Made by a program: the position numbers and the translations under genes. Shown piece by piece: positions 1 through 12,892 of a stretch of 64,000 bases of DNA (position 1 is its first letter; each line of letters opens with the position of its first letter). The stretch is taken from positions 992,001 through 1,056,000 of the forward strand of contig NW_027395277.1 of NCBI RefSeq assembly GCF_027580225.2, in the 5' to 3' direction. A model generated the notes under the pieces. The model did not search any database, was not told the DNA's origin, and saw only the letters and a program-made list of their open reading frames with translations. The stretch is from Misgurnus anguillicaudatus (Eukaryota; Chordata; Actinopteri; Cypriniformes; Cobitidae).

Positions 1-484
1 AAGATAAAGAGTAAACGCACAAGACACGTTCAGGGAGAGGGGAAATATACATTTGATTCTAATGCCAGGCCATTAAGAAAGAACAAAGAGATAAAAACGC
101 CCAAAACAGAAATACACAAGGCGAATAGAGTGTGTGTGCAGCGTAAAATAAGACACTTCAGCTGCAAAGCTCAGGCCCGCAAAGTCTCCAATACCATTTC
201 AACACTCAGTCAGCCTCAGGTGAGGATCTCATTAGCATGATTAATGACTTCAATATCTGTTACTGACATACACCCGAATGTACAGTATGTTTACTTGCCT
301 TGGCTCGGCTCTGACCAAACCATATTAAGCTGCCCACCTAAAGACCACCTTAAGACATCATGACTTACAGTATGATGTCATGACGCTATTTGAAAAGTTA
401 GGAAAATTTGAATAAAATAAGGAATTTAGCAGTTTTTAAGATGGTTTTTAAAAAAAAAATTAAATGCAACATCACATATATTCA
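1..484. other. Intron 6 sequence, nothing recognised
   Basis: AT-rich non-coding sequence with no recognisable exon, repeat or RNA gene. Confidence 0.6.
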
Positions 485-2240
485 AAAAATATTTTCTTTA
501 GTAATCAGTACTAGTACTTATTCAGTACTCAGTACTTATTCAAATTCAAATTATGAAAGATTAAGTAGCCTTTTACGATGCTTTGTTTTAAACTAAATTT
601 AATGAAGCAATGCATATATCTTATAAATATTTTATTTCAGTACTAAGTACTTATTCGGTACTCTGTACTTATTCGGTACAAAGAACTTATTTGGTATTTG
701 ATACTTATTTGGTGCTGGCTGTTTATTAGGTATGCGGTACTTATTTGGTGCTCAATTTTTTTTTAATGAAGTATTTATTTGGAATGAAGTACTTATTCAG
801 TACTCAGTACTCATTCGGGAACTAAGTACTTATTTAGTACTCAGTATTTATTCAGAACTAAGTAGGAAAAATTCAAAATGAGGATAACTTAAGAAGTCTT
901 TTATGATGCTTTGTTTTAAACAAAATCGAATGCAGCAACGCAGATATCCAAAAGATATTTCATTCAGTACTAAGTACTTATTTGGTACTCTGTACATATT
1001 CAGTACTAAATAGGGAAAATTCAAATTAGGAAAACTTAAGCAGCCTTTTAAGATGCTTTGTTTTAGACAAAGTCTAATGCAGCAATGCATATATCCTAAA
1101 AAATATTTTATTCAGTACTAAGTACTTATTCGGTACAAAGTACTTATTCAGTATACATTACTTATTCGGTGCTGACTGCTTATTCGGTATGCTGTACTTG
1201 TTTGGTGCTCGATACTTATTCGGTGCTGAGTGCATGTTCAGTATGCAGTACTTATTCGGCGCTAAGTACTTATTTCGGTATGTGTTGCTCATTGCTTGGT
1301 ACTTAATCGGTAATGGGTACGTGATCGGTATGCAGAACTTATTTGGTGTGCGGTACTTAATCGATGCTCAGTACTAAATTAAGAAGCCTTTTACAACACT
1401 TTGTTTTAAACAAAATCGAATGCAGCAACGCATATATCCGAAAGATATTTTATTCAGTACTAAGTACTTATTCGGAACTTAGCACTTATTCGGTATGCAG
1501 TACTTATTCGGCATGCGGGACTTGTTCAGTATGCATTACTTATTCGGTGTTAAGCAGTTGTACGGTATGCAGTACTTTTTCGGTATTCAATACATATTCT
1601 GTGCTGGGTACTTATGCGGTGCTATGTACTTAATTGGTGTTTGGTTGCTTATTCGGTATGCAGTACTTATTCAGTATACAGTGCTTATACAGTGCTCAAT
1701 ACTTATTCAAATTAGGAAAAATTAAGAAGCCTTTTACAACACTTTGTTTTAAATAAAATCGAATGCAGCAACGCATATCCGAAATATATTTTATTCAGTA
1801 CTAAGTACTTATTCTGTACTCCGTACTTATGCGGTACTAAGTACTTATTCGGTATGCTGTACTTATTCTGTATGCATTACTTGTTCGGTGTTAAGCGCTT
1901 ATACGGTATGCAGTACTTATTCGGTGCTCGATACTTATTCTGTGCTGAGTACTTATTCGGTATGCAGTACTTATTCGGTATGTGTTGCTTATTCGGTGCT
2001 CGGTACTTATTCGGTACTCTGTAATTACTTTGTACTGTAGAGAACATTCAAATTAGGAAAAATTAAGAAGCCTTTTACAATGCTTTGTTTAGACCAAAAT
2101 CTAATGTAACATTAAATATTTTCCTAAGTACTAAGTTCTTATTCAGTGCTAAAAAAATTTAAGTTAGGAAGAATAAAGCAGCCAAAATCTAACACAGCAT
2201 CACATATATTATAAAAGTATTTTATTCAGTACTAAGAAGT
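485..2240. repeat. Two-level minisatellite
   Basis: Short units around TACTTATTCGGTA are repeated many times. They are interrupted by a longer conserved spacer containing AAGCCTTTTACAACACTTTG and AATCGAATGCAGCAACGCAT. The spacer recurs near 565, 891, 1,039, 1,383, 1,727 and 2,066, giving a main higher-order period of about 340 bp. Open frames across it reflect repeat structure, not coding. Confidence 0.85.
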
Positions 2241-2785
2241 GTCAATAGCATGAATAGTTACCAAATCCAAAACATGAATGACTATTTTACTCTATATTTG
2301 CATTTCCTGAGTATTTTAAAGCTTATTAAAGCATTAAATTGTTAGCTTAGAGAGTTTTGTATCTCCTGCGAGTTCATAAGTAGCACTATTATGTGTGTCG
2401 TGATGGCGTGCGGAGTTACCACCTAAGGAGAGCATTCTCGATCACTCACATATGAGATTCTATTTGAGTTAAGACGCTGTCTTACAGTGGCTGCCTATGG
2501 CAGTAGAGACAGCAAGGTCTCTTATTACGACTTGAAAGAGGGATCAGAAGCCCCAAAGCAGCTGCAAATCCACATAAGACTGGGTTTTACACACGATTCT
2601 GTGTTTGCTGGTACAGAGGGCTATGTGGTGCTCGGTCGCTTGCTGTGGGTTGGTCAAACATATAATCTATCTCTCCATCAACAAACACACACTTGACAAC
2701 ATGGCTACTGGGTGTAACTCCCATACAGTAGTTAATCCCACACATATACACAAACATACACACAAACACTCTTACGGACAGATAC
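2241..2785. other. Intron 6 next to exon 6
   Basis: Mostly unremarkable sequence. A short CA-rich patch lies near 2,738-2,770. No exon or transposon was recognised. Confidence 0.55.
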
Positions 2786-2902
2786 CTCTTATCAGGGGTA
2801 GTTTCTTGATTGGGCGGAACTTCCTGTAGGTCTGGCAGACTGGCAAAGTCATCCTGCTCAGCCAATCCGATCGCAAGAGAGAGAACCACCATTTTCCCTT
2901 CT
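2786..2902 (-). CDS. syt7: syt7 exon 6, linker cassette
   Basis: Minus-strand exon of 117 nt. After one remainder base it reads EGKMVVLSLAIGLAEQDDFA then SLPDLQEVPPNQETTPDK plus AG, with donor AG|GTATCT. Joined to exon 5 it gives KSFL-EGKMVVLSL with no gap, which fixes both the acceptor at 2,902 and the phase. The remainder base (A) would instead make lysine if exon 3 or 4 (ending AA) were joined directly. The exon is 39 codons, phase 2 to phase 2, so it can be skipped in frame. It is hydrophobic and acidic rather than low-complexity, unlike exons 4 and 5, suggesting a short folded or binding motif. An in-frame ATG inside it is not thought to be a start. Confidence 0.88.
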
Positions 2903-3258
2903 CTTCACCATGAAAACACACAAACGTCAGACAGAGAGCAGTGAAGCGCAGAGAGGAAGGGGAATAAGAGAATAAGAGGGAACAAACAGAGAGATAAGAC
3001 TGTTAGTAGGCAGCTGACATTATTAGTCACATGTCGTGTTAGAATATCACCCCTGTACCTCAGCCTCTATTGCACATCTCATGTGCATTCAGGTATGCAA
3101 AGTTGACTTCAGATGTGGTGTCATGCTCAGTGTTGAGGCGAATATTTACTTGTGTTACAAACACTATCAAAATCAGACTCACAACACACACAAACTCAAT
3201 CATTCTTACGCATAAACATACACTGGAAAAAATGCAGCATTTTTGTCAAATCAACATA

Positions 3259-4784
3259 CAGTGAGGAAAATAAGTATTTGAACACCCTGCTATTTTGCAA
3301 GTTCTCCCACTTAGAAATCATGGAGGGGTCTGAAATTGACATCGTAGGTGCATGTCCACTGTGAGAGACATAATCTAAAAAAATCCAGAAATAACAATAT
3401 ATGACTTTTTAACTATTCATTTGAACGATACAGCTGCAAATGAGTATTTGAACACCTGTCTATCAGCTAGAATTCTGACCATTTATTATCCTAAATTAGA
3501 TGCACCTGTTTGAGGTCTATGCTGCATAAAGACACCTGTCCACCCCATACAATCAGTAAGAATCCAACTACTAACATGGCCAAGACCAAAGAGCTGTCCA
3601 AAGACACTAGAGACAAAATTGTACACCTCCACAAGGCTGGAAAGGGCTACGGGGAAATTGCCAAGCAGCTTGGTGAAAAAAGGTCCACTGTTGGAGCAAT
3701 CATTAGAAAATGGAAGAAGCTAAACATGACTGTCAATCTCCCTCGGACTGGGGCTCCATGCTAGATCTTACCTCGTGGGGTCTCAATGATCCAAAGAAAG
3801 GTGAGAAATCAGCCCAGAACTACAAGGGAGGAGCTGGTCAATGACCTGAAAAGAGCTGGGACCACCGTTTCCAAGGTAACTGTTGGTAATACACTAAGAC
3901 GTCTTGGTTTGAAATCCTGCATTGTACGGAAGGTTCCCCTGCTTAAACTAGCACATGTCCAGGCCCGTCTTAAGTTTGCCAATGATCATTTGGATGATCC
4001 AGAGGAGTCATGGGAGAAAGTCATGTGGTCAGATGAGACCAAAATAGAACTTTTTGATCATAATTCCACTAAACGTGTTTGGAGGAAGAAGAATGATGAG
4101 TACCATCCCAAGAACACCATCCCTACTGTGAAGCATGGGGGTGGTAGCATCATCCTTTGGGGGTGTTTTTCTGCACATGGGACAGGGCGACTGCACTGTA
4201 TTAAGGAGAGGATGACCGGGGCCATGTATTGCGAGATTTTGGGGAACAACCTCCTTCCCTCAGAGCATTGAAGATGGGTCGAGGCTGGGTCTTCCAACAT
4301 GACAATGACCCAAAGCACACAGCCAGGATAACCAAAGAGTGGCTCTGTAAGAAGCATATCAAGGTTCTGGCGTGGCCTAGCCAGTCTCCAGACCTAAACC
4401 CAATAGAGAATCTTTGAAGGGAGCTCAAACTCCGTGTTTCTCAGCGACAGGCTAGAAACCTGATTGATCTAGAGAAGATCTGTGTGGAGGAGTGTGTACA
4501 AACCTGGTGAAAAACTACAGGAAACGTTTGACCTCTGTAATTGCAAACAAAGGCTACTTTACCAAATATTAACATTGACTTTCTCAGGTATTCTAATACT
4601 TATCTGCAGCTGTATCATACAAATAAATAGTTAAAAAATCATACATCGTGATTTCTGAATTTTTTTAGATTATGTCTCTCACAGTGGACATGCACCTACG
4701 ATGACAATTTCAGACCCCTCCATGATTTCTAAGTGGGAGAACTTGCAAAATAGCAGGGTGTTCAAATACTTATTTTCCTCACTG
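3259..4784 (+). mobile_element. Tc1/mariner element, copy 1, with about 200-bp inverted ends
   Basis: Both ends carry the same inverted sequence, CAGTGAGGAAAATAAGTATT outward, extending about 200 bp inward (3,259-3,458 and about 4,586-4,784), and both sides have the TA dinucleotide duplication typical of Tc1/mariner. Long inverted ends with internal repeats of the terminal motif recall the IR/DR type. It lies in syt7 intron 5, about 360 bp from exon 6, in antisense orientation to the gene. The left flank is a truncated copy of another repeat also seen at 8.4 kb. Confidence 0.92.
3576..4572 (+). pseudogene. Tc1-like transposase, broken (copy 1)
   Basis: The frame starts [20 protein letters not shown], a paired-type helix-turn-helix DNA-binding region typical of Tc1 transposases. 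It continues to the catalytic core: first Asp in VMWSDETK, second Asp in FQHDNDPKH, and Glu in SPDLNPIE, with 34 residues between the last two (DD34E). It is dead: a TAG stop at 3,762, a frameshift around 4,229-4,271, and a TGA after PIENL near 4,415. Such enzymes cut and paste the element at TA sites. All three acidic residues are still encoded, but not in one frame. Confidence 0.9.
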
Positions 4785-4786
4785 TA

Positions 4787-5060
4787 TACACACATAAGTT
4801 CTCACACTTACACATACATACAACACACATAAAACTCAGTCACACACAATGCACATACAAGCCACACATACAAGCGCGCACACACACACAAACTCAGTCA
4901 CACAAAAACTCACAGATGCACACACGCATGCACGCACACACCCAAACAAGGGCGCACACGCACAAACTCAGTCTCACATATACACACACAAATTCAGTCT
5001 CTCTTACACACACAGATATACACACACTAAACTCAGTCACACACAAACATTGATTTACTG
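4787..5060. repeat. CA-rich minisatellite
   Basis: Imperfect repeats of ACACACAAACTCAGTCAC. Similar sequence lies just left of the Tc1 element (3,175-3,215), so the transposon appears to sit in or beside the array. Confidence 0.75.
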
Positions 5061-5534
5061 TCTTTTTCAATCGATACGTTGTCTGACTCCTCTTGCTGCC
5101 ACCTGCCTCACTCCCTATATGTTTCCAATTGTGTTTTCATCTCTCTCTCTCTCTCCACCTTTAATTGAGGCCCGTTGGAGAGATCTGGACTAATTGTTTC
5201 TATTTGAGAGTGGAGTATGTGTGAGGTGTCAGGACAGAGCGGCTGCTTTCTGGGTCACTGCACAGCCTCCTCTCCTTACATTCTTCATTTCGCTTTCTCC
5301 TTACAAATCCCCCTCATCTCTGAGCCTACACCCCTCTAATATCCTGCTATTCTCACCTCTTAAACAGCTTTTAAGAGTGTACAGTACATCTCCTGTTGTC
5401 CTCAGTGCCCGTCTTAAAGGAATAGTTCACCGATAAATGAAAAGTATGAATATTATAGCTTTTGATTTGATTGGAGAGTGCAGAGATTACATATTGTACA
5501 GTATGTAACATGCAGTTGTATGTTGAAATTACTT

Positions 5535-5672
5535 GCATTGTATGCATTGCGTTAGCACTGCAAAAGGTTCTGGGTTCGATCCCAGGAACACACAAACTGA
5601 TCAAATGTATACTTTCTATACCTCTGTAAGTAGCTTTGGATAAAAGCATCTGCCAAATGCATAAAAATTTAA
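5535..5672 (+). mobile_element. tRNA-derived SINE
   Basis: A pol III B box (GGTTCGATCC at 5,573) is followed by the fish SINE tail GCTTTGGATAAAAGCATCTG and a short AT-rich end. The A box is not clear, so the 5' end may be truncated. Confidence 0.75.
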
Positions 5673-6014
5673 AATGTCATATTCAGTTATGGTGCAACAT
5701 CCAATGATGTTTAGTTTTTGGAGCTTTAGACATAGATAAAATTGTAGAAATGTTCGTTATTGAAATTATTGAAATAGTTAAAGAGCAAGTAAGATGCACA
5801 TTTTAAGCGTCCTATCGTGGTTTATAAGTCCCAGACAACAGGTTGAAATGCATGCAAGGTCAAAAAACACTGTAATTTTCTCAAAATATAAATTTAAAAT
5901 GACCACATTTTTTAGACATCCCTAAACGATTCGCGTGAAGCCGTTCAACGACTCAGTCTGCCTAAACCCCACCTTTCTGAGCTTTTCTAGTGCTAACATG
6001 ATTTACTGAGAAGA

Positions 6015-6540
6015 TATTATCGACATCAATACACAACATTCATAATTAATCCAAGCAATAAAAACGACAATAAAAACTAACATTTTACACTCATTTAAGC
6101 ATTTATGTAAAATAACCGGGTCATAGCAAAACCGTAAGTGCAGCATTAGCCGCTAGCTAACGTGACTCTCTGACAGTATATTAATAGTTAAAACAACGAC
6201 ACTATTCATAATTAATCCAAGCAATAAAAACGACGATAGAAAGTAACATTTTACACTCATTTAAGCATTTATGTAAGCTAAGCGGGCCATAGCAAAAATG
6301 TAAACACTAAGTTAGTGCACATGTGTTAGTCGCTTGCTAACATGACTCTCTGACAGTATATTAAGAGTTTAAACAGCGACATCAATACACATCATTCATC
6401 ATCAGTCCAAATTATAAAAACGACAACAGATATTAAAATTTTTACACTCATTTGAGCAAGTGTAACTTAAGCTAACCGGGTCACAGTTTAACCGCAACAT
6501 GCGTTGCTAGCGCAGCTTACTGATAAGACATTACAGTAAA
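6015..6540. repeat. Tandem repeat, three copies of about 166-190 bp
   Basis: The motif AAAACGAC plus ACATTTTACACTCATTTAAG recurs at 6,061, 6,227 and 6,417, each time with GCTAACNTGACTCTCTGACA-like sequence. The third copy is the most diverged. Confidence 0.75.
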
Positions 6541-7132
6541 CTAGACATTTTAGAACACTCGGGGGAAAATAAACACAATGTAATAATGATACTTACAGGT
6601 TGTGGTTAGGAGACGCATGTTGTTCCAAATAAAGTGGGTACTGAACCATCTTCCATTGCCAAACGTTTAGTAAATCCCTCCTTGAAAAAGTAATTTTAAC
6701 CACAGATTCTTCATATATCTTCACCCTTTGGTGGTGAAAACAACACAAACTGAAAACACAGCATGATATGATGTTTACACACTAACTAGCTGAAGTGTCA
6801 TAGTTTTGTTTCGCCCGGGCAAGGCTGTAGGTGGAGATTATTATGCAAAGTGTTTGTATTACGTGGATAAAGTCAGGCAGGAGATTCAATCCATATGACG
6901 ACTTGTTTCAGCGATTCAGAGTCGACTACCTACTTTAGAAGCCAATAACTTTATTAATCGTGCACTTTTTGGTTCAACTACTTTGCACATTGTTTACATT
7001 GATGGACAGCTACATGCCATACTGCAATACAGATCAGTTTCGATTTTGGATCTGTGTGGCTCTTAAAAAAACTGAATATATGTTTAGAACAAAGTAAATT
7101 TGAGATTTTTATTTATAGGTGAACTATTCCTT

Positions 7133-8365
7133 CAAATCCTTATCTCTACTTCACACATATCATATGGTATGGTATTATAATCTCTCACTCCTAATTTATT
7201 TTTCTTCACACTTTTCCTCTTTCTAAAGTCGCAATAATACTCTTCAACCAGCACTCCATTCTCAATTTTTTCCACCCAGACTCTCTCTCTCGCTGCAAAT
7301 CCATCCGTTTCTTCATATTCTCTAGGGCTTTCCTCCATGTTGGCACACTCTTGCTATTTTTACCTTTCAAAATTTAATGGCTGCAAAAAATAGCTCCTGG
7401 CTTCTGCTACTACACATGCACGCACAACAGGAATAGTTATTGTCAAAGCAATAAAGCAATAAAAAGAGACACTTTTCCGGTGAGAGCCGAATGGAGAAAT
7501 GTTCAGTGATGATCTCAAGACTGTCGCTGACCGGCAATAACACGCCAACAACCCTAAATTACACCATTCCACATCCCTCCCTCTTTTTCCTCTCGCTTCT
7601 TTCTACATTCATATTCTGTTTTTGTCTCTGTCAAACCCAAGGCCATGTATGTATGTCAATGACATCTTTAAGCAGCATTTACTTTTCTCAGACTGCTATA
7701 CTAACATACTACAGTAGTACTGTTTTTGCAATATGCAAATTTTCTGGATAAAAATACCCAGAAGACCAACAGCATGTGTCAAAATGTGCAAAGGGTGTGA
7801 GATAATGTATCCCACGATGCATTGCTGTGACCTGACCGTGACATGATAACAAGCAACATATGCACAGTTTTACGAATTATAAGGTAGGACGCTGTAAGCC
7901 GAGTGCTAGTATCCTATTCTAAATATAACCCAAGTTTCTTTCTTTCGTTCTCTCTCCTCTTCTGTCCTGTGGTAACAATCCATTTTGAAAGTAATGATTC
8001 AGAGGACAGGTAATCAATGCTTTAGGGTAGCTAAAGTCTAAACATAACACCTGCCACTGTACACAAGCTATCTAAAACACAAACACACACTTTAATAGAC
8101 ACACATACGCAACAAGAATTCAATGAATAAAATTATATCAAATAAAATTCTGGTATTGTTTATTCATCTTCATGTTTCAAACCTGTATGACTTTCATTTA
8201 ATCTATGCATGAATTTAAGGTTTATGGTGTTTTCTTTGGTAGTATTGGAGGTGCCACTGCGCACTGTATGCTTTTGTTGTATGACAAATAAAAAACGAAA
8301 TAAAAACAGCATGAACAAATATTTTGCCTTGAAACATTTTGTAGGCATGTGGTGCACTTAGTAAT
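7133..8365. other. Intron 5, no gene seen
   Basis: Low-complexity AT-rich intron. Open frames here are short, lack family motifs and have no matching splice sites. Confidence 0.5.
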
Positions 8366-8613
8366 ACAATGTAAAAATGCATCATTTATGTCAAATCAAC
8401 ATATATTTTTATGTTACTTTAACTTAACAAATAAGGTTCAACAATTTCAACTTGTTCAAGTTATGTCAATTTAAAACTTAAAATAGTACATTGACTTGGA
8501 AAACCAAGTTGTTTTAACTTTTTTACTGTGACCCTGGACCACAAAACCAGTCATAAGGGTCATACAGATTTATGCATCACCTAAAAAACTAATAAATACG
8601 TTTTTCATTGATG
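8366..8613. repeat. Two truncated interspersed repeats
   Basis: First, 8,366-8,525 matches the flank of Tc1 copy 1 (ATGTCAAATCAACATA). Second, 8,527-8,613 begins TGACCCTGGACCACAAAACC, the end of a repeat common in cyprinids. It is cut off where Tc1 copy 2 starts, and its other half does not reappear beyond the transposon. Confidence 0.6.
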
Positions 8614-8615
8614 TA

Positions 8616-9940
<1,325 letters not shown>

Positions 9941-9942
9941 TA

Positions 9943-11391
9943 TATACTACTGTAGATATTTAAAATTTTTCCCCTATTAATTTATCTTTGTAAGCTGATT
10001 TGAAGCAATGAAATTGCTTTGTACATTATTAACAAGCACTTTACAAATAAATATGATTTGATTTGACTTATTGTTTTTTTTTAAAGTAAGAAAGTCCTGC
10101 AGGTTTGAAACAACACGAGGCTAATAAATGACAAGTATTGCTTTAACTTAAAATAATAAAAAGATCATCAAAATCACAGAAAAAACGACTTCCTAAAAAA
10201 TGTATTTAAATAGCACCGACTGGACTGCCATTGTGGGATCCTGTCAAATTTTCAGCCGCCTCGCTGTTGACCTGTCAGACGCGAACACACCTAAAAATTG
10301 CTGTTTAAATGTGAAAATTACAGCTCTTCTCTCTCGCAGACCTCATACAGGAAAGCATTTATTATAATTCAATTAAATACGTCACAACAGAGTCAAATGT
10401 CGCATACGCAGAACAGAGGCAGCCCTATAAATTCAACCGTGTTACATCACTTGAGAGCCATGAAATCCATCAATCACGCCGATTTCCCGCGCGTACGCAC
10501 GTGGATAATCTTAGGAAATTAGATGATGTTCAGTCGCGTTAATTGTTTGTCATTTGAGCCGAGACCTGGCCGCCTTCCTCTGCAGGTCAGCGGTAGCGAG
10601 CCGAGAGATTTACAGAGAGGAGTTAAACGCTATTATATAAAACCAGCCAGAGCTTCTATTGAAGACCTGTGGCCTCTGTCATCCTGTCCTTATGTGCGGC
10701 GCTCCGCTGATAGTCCACAATCCTGTGCGCTCAATAAGTCACGGCTATTCACTGAGCTCTGGGGCGATGCGTTCAGCCGCTTCGCCAAATAAATGACCCC
10801 TTTAAAAATGAAAGGCTAAACATAAGTGTGGAAACACACATAGTAAACAAAGATTAAAGCCATAGTTCACACAAAAATGCAACTTCACTTGCTGTCACGC
10901 TATTCCAGACCCGAGCTACTTTTTCACAAAGCAGATATTTTAAGGACGTTCATGGTGTTGTGTACCATATAATATAAGCCTACAGTGACCCAGGGCTTCA
11001 AAAAGCACCGTAAAATTATTTGAAGTCTTATAAAGGTATGCATATCCAAACATGACACACCGCGTGTCCGACTGGATGCTAGTGACAACGGGCAGCACTT
11101 ATTTGACTGGGCAGGCCCGGTTTCAAGCCTAGTCCTAGACTAAAATGCACAATCTAAAAATGCTGCCGGACCTACACGTGCAAAACGGTAAGGAAATAAC
11201 GCGATATTTGTCAGCTCTGTCAAGGGTTGAATGCTTAAGATGCTGTCGTAGTTTGAAATGCAAGTGTTATCAGGGCTTGGAGAAAACCACTTTGTTACTT
11301 TTGTCCTTCATTACTTTTTCCCCGGTTCTCCCCTAAACACTATTTGCACTTCTTAAAGTATATGAATGGCATTGTTTCTCTCAAGATGCAC
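9943..11391. other. Intron 5, mostly unique sequence
   Basis: A LINE-like 3' tail is suggested at 9,990-10,075 (CACTTTACAAATAAATATGA). The stretch 10,240-10,800 is unlike the surrounding repeats, more GC-rich, and could be a conserved non-coding element. A fragment of the element at 20.3 kb (CTAGTCCTAGACTAAAATG) lies near 11,125-11,150. No exon was found. Confidence 0.45.
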
Positions 11392-11545
11392 ACTTATGGT
11401 GTAGTGGACGGTGCTCCGACACAAGGTGCAGACGCACTTCTGGCCCCTCAAGTTCGAATCCCGGCTCGAGGACTTTTGCCAATCCCATACCCCTTTCTTC
11501 ACCCTATACTTTCCTGCAAAGTTGTAATGTGCTCATGCACAAATT
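11392..11545 (+). mobile_element. tRNA-related SINE, second family
   Basis: An A-box-like GGTGTAGTGGACGG and B-box-like AGTTCGAATCCCGGC are followed by a pyrimidine-rich tail with CCTATACTTTCCT. A related copy lies inverted at 31.1 kb. The spacing is too long for a tRNA gene. Confidence 0.6.
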
Positions 11546-12494
11546 AGGTTTGCGAGATAATGATGCTCCACAACATACTGTGGGTCACAGTAAGTGACCT
11601 GCTGACTAGTTGAGGATTTGTCTGGACAACTAGACTGGTAAAAATTACTACAACGCCCACCTGACACACATGGTGAAAATACATCTTTTTATAACGACAT
11701 GAGCGCAAATAATTAATAATAGAGGAAAATGTTCAACAGACACGTAAAAATATTCATAACCATACACACACCCTTCCAAACACATGCCCAAACATGCACG
11801 CATATGGTGACACACACACATAATGTACATCCTGGTACCATATCTCCAGCGGTCCCCTGAGGTCCCAAAGTCTGACACATTTAAACCAGCTGAGACAGGC
11901 AGCACAAGAGGCAATATTCGAAACCCATATAAAACGGCACGTCAGAAACAGCAGATCAGCGCAGAACGCTGAGGGAGGGGGGTGATATCCTGCTGCTGGG
12001 CAGCAATATAGTGTGACAGAGCGAACAAGAGTCTGACAATGGTAAGAGAGAAAGAGAGAGACGAGTGATGAAAAAGACAGAGGTCTGGGAAAAGAGACGA
12101 GCACAGAGCATGAAGAGGCATGAAGATCATTTTCAGCCTAACTTTGACAGATTTACACAGTTGTAAGAGCTTAAGACAGAAACAGCTGGGTTAGTGTTGA
12201 CAAAACATATTAGTGAAAGATTTTTTTTCTGTTTTCCTTGTGTCTTTACCGAAATATTTACTGTAAAAAGCTGCTGTTTGAAACAACATGAAGGTAAATA
12301 TGCAATGAGAGCTTGTTCGTTCTTAAACAGCTTTTTGATTTTTAAAACCTTTAAGCTGTGAAACACTTGATATAACTTAAATGCTACAGTTGATAAATAA
12401 ATGTAATAGATGGGAAATGACTTGGAAAAACCAATCCAGGAAAATACAGGCATGCACAAATCACACAACAGACCCCACACATTAAGTGACTTAC
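11546..12494. other. Intron 5 downstream of exon 5
   Basis: Unique, moderately AT-rich. No repeat family or exon was recognised. Confidence 0.5.
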
Positions 12495-12890
12495 AGGAAA
12501 GATTTAACATCCAGGCCTCGAGTCTTTATCTGCCCCATCATGTGATCCAGGCTGCCAGGGTTCCCACGATTGGCTCGCCCCCCGGCACCTCCCGACCTAT
12601 AGCGTGAAGCTCCGCCACCCGCTCGTGTGCCAGGCCCACCTCGTTGAGCCCCACCTCCAGGTTCGCCCCCTCCCCCAGGTCCCGCGCCCCCACCCGCACC
12701 ATTGCCCGGCTGGGTGTGCAAATGACCCAGACTCTGGGAAATGGGCGACCTGCTGGCCAAACTCGGGGGCGGAACCTGAATCAACGGTTGCTGGAGGCTC
12801 TGTTGCCGCAACAGAGTACGGGGACGAGGCGTCGCTCCCGCGGGAATGTGGTCCAAGGTCGTGGCTGAAGAGAGGCCGTGGTCGGCCAAA
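12495..12890 (-). CDS. syt7: syt7 exon 5, long Pro/Gly-rich linker cassette
   Basis: Minus-strand exon of 396 nt (132 codons, phase 2 to phase 2), acceptor GCCCCCACAG and donor CCT|GTAAGT. It begins LADHGLSSATTLDH, passes RTLLRQQSLQQPL, continues through a long Gly/Pro/Arg-rich stretch (GNGAGGGAGPGGGGEPGGG), and ends LDHMMGQIKTRGLDVKSF with CT left over. That CT plus the first base of exon 6 makes leucine and joins to EGKMVVLSL, restoring a continuous peptide that I recognise as typical of long-linker SYT7 isoforms. The low-complexity part should be disordered. The upstream intron is unusual: about 510 nt with no AG on this strand. The G-rich coding sequence holds a quadruplex-type motif. An alternative acceptor at 12,865 (CTCTTCAG) is possible but would change the frame. 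Confidence 0.85.
12666..12695 (-). other. G-quadruplex motif in exon 5
   Basis: The sense strand carries five runs of three to five G within 30 nt, with loops of 1-4 nt (G3, G5, G3, G5, G5). This satisfies the usual quadruplex pattern and would be present in the pre-mRNA and mRNA. It lies in the Gly-rich coding part of the linker exon, so it may simply follow from the glycine codons. Confidence 0.6.
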
Positions 12891-12892
12891 CT

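Larger units (their letters stand above)
5418..7132. mobile_element. TTAA-flanked non-autonomous element with internal repeats
   Basis: The left end is TTAA then AGGAATAGTTCACC and the right end is its inverse GGTGAACTATTCCT. The left TTAA is intact and the right is mutated. TTAA duplications point to piggyBac- or Kolobok-type transposition. It contains a SINE (5,535-5,672) and a tandem array (6,015-6,540) and codes for nothing recognisable. Confidence 0.7.

Noticed and set aside
2890..2892. ATG in exon 6 as the start of a small protein
   Set aside because: The frame continues upstream to the acceptor and joins exon 5 to give a typical SYT7 linker peptide.
11392..11470. tRNA gene
   Set aside because: The spacing between boxes is too long and an inverted relative exists at 31.1 kb, so it is a SINE.
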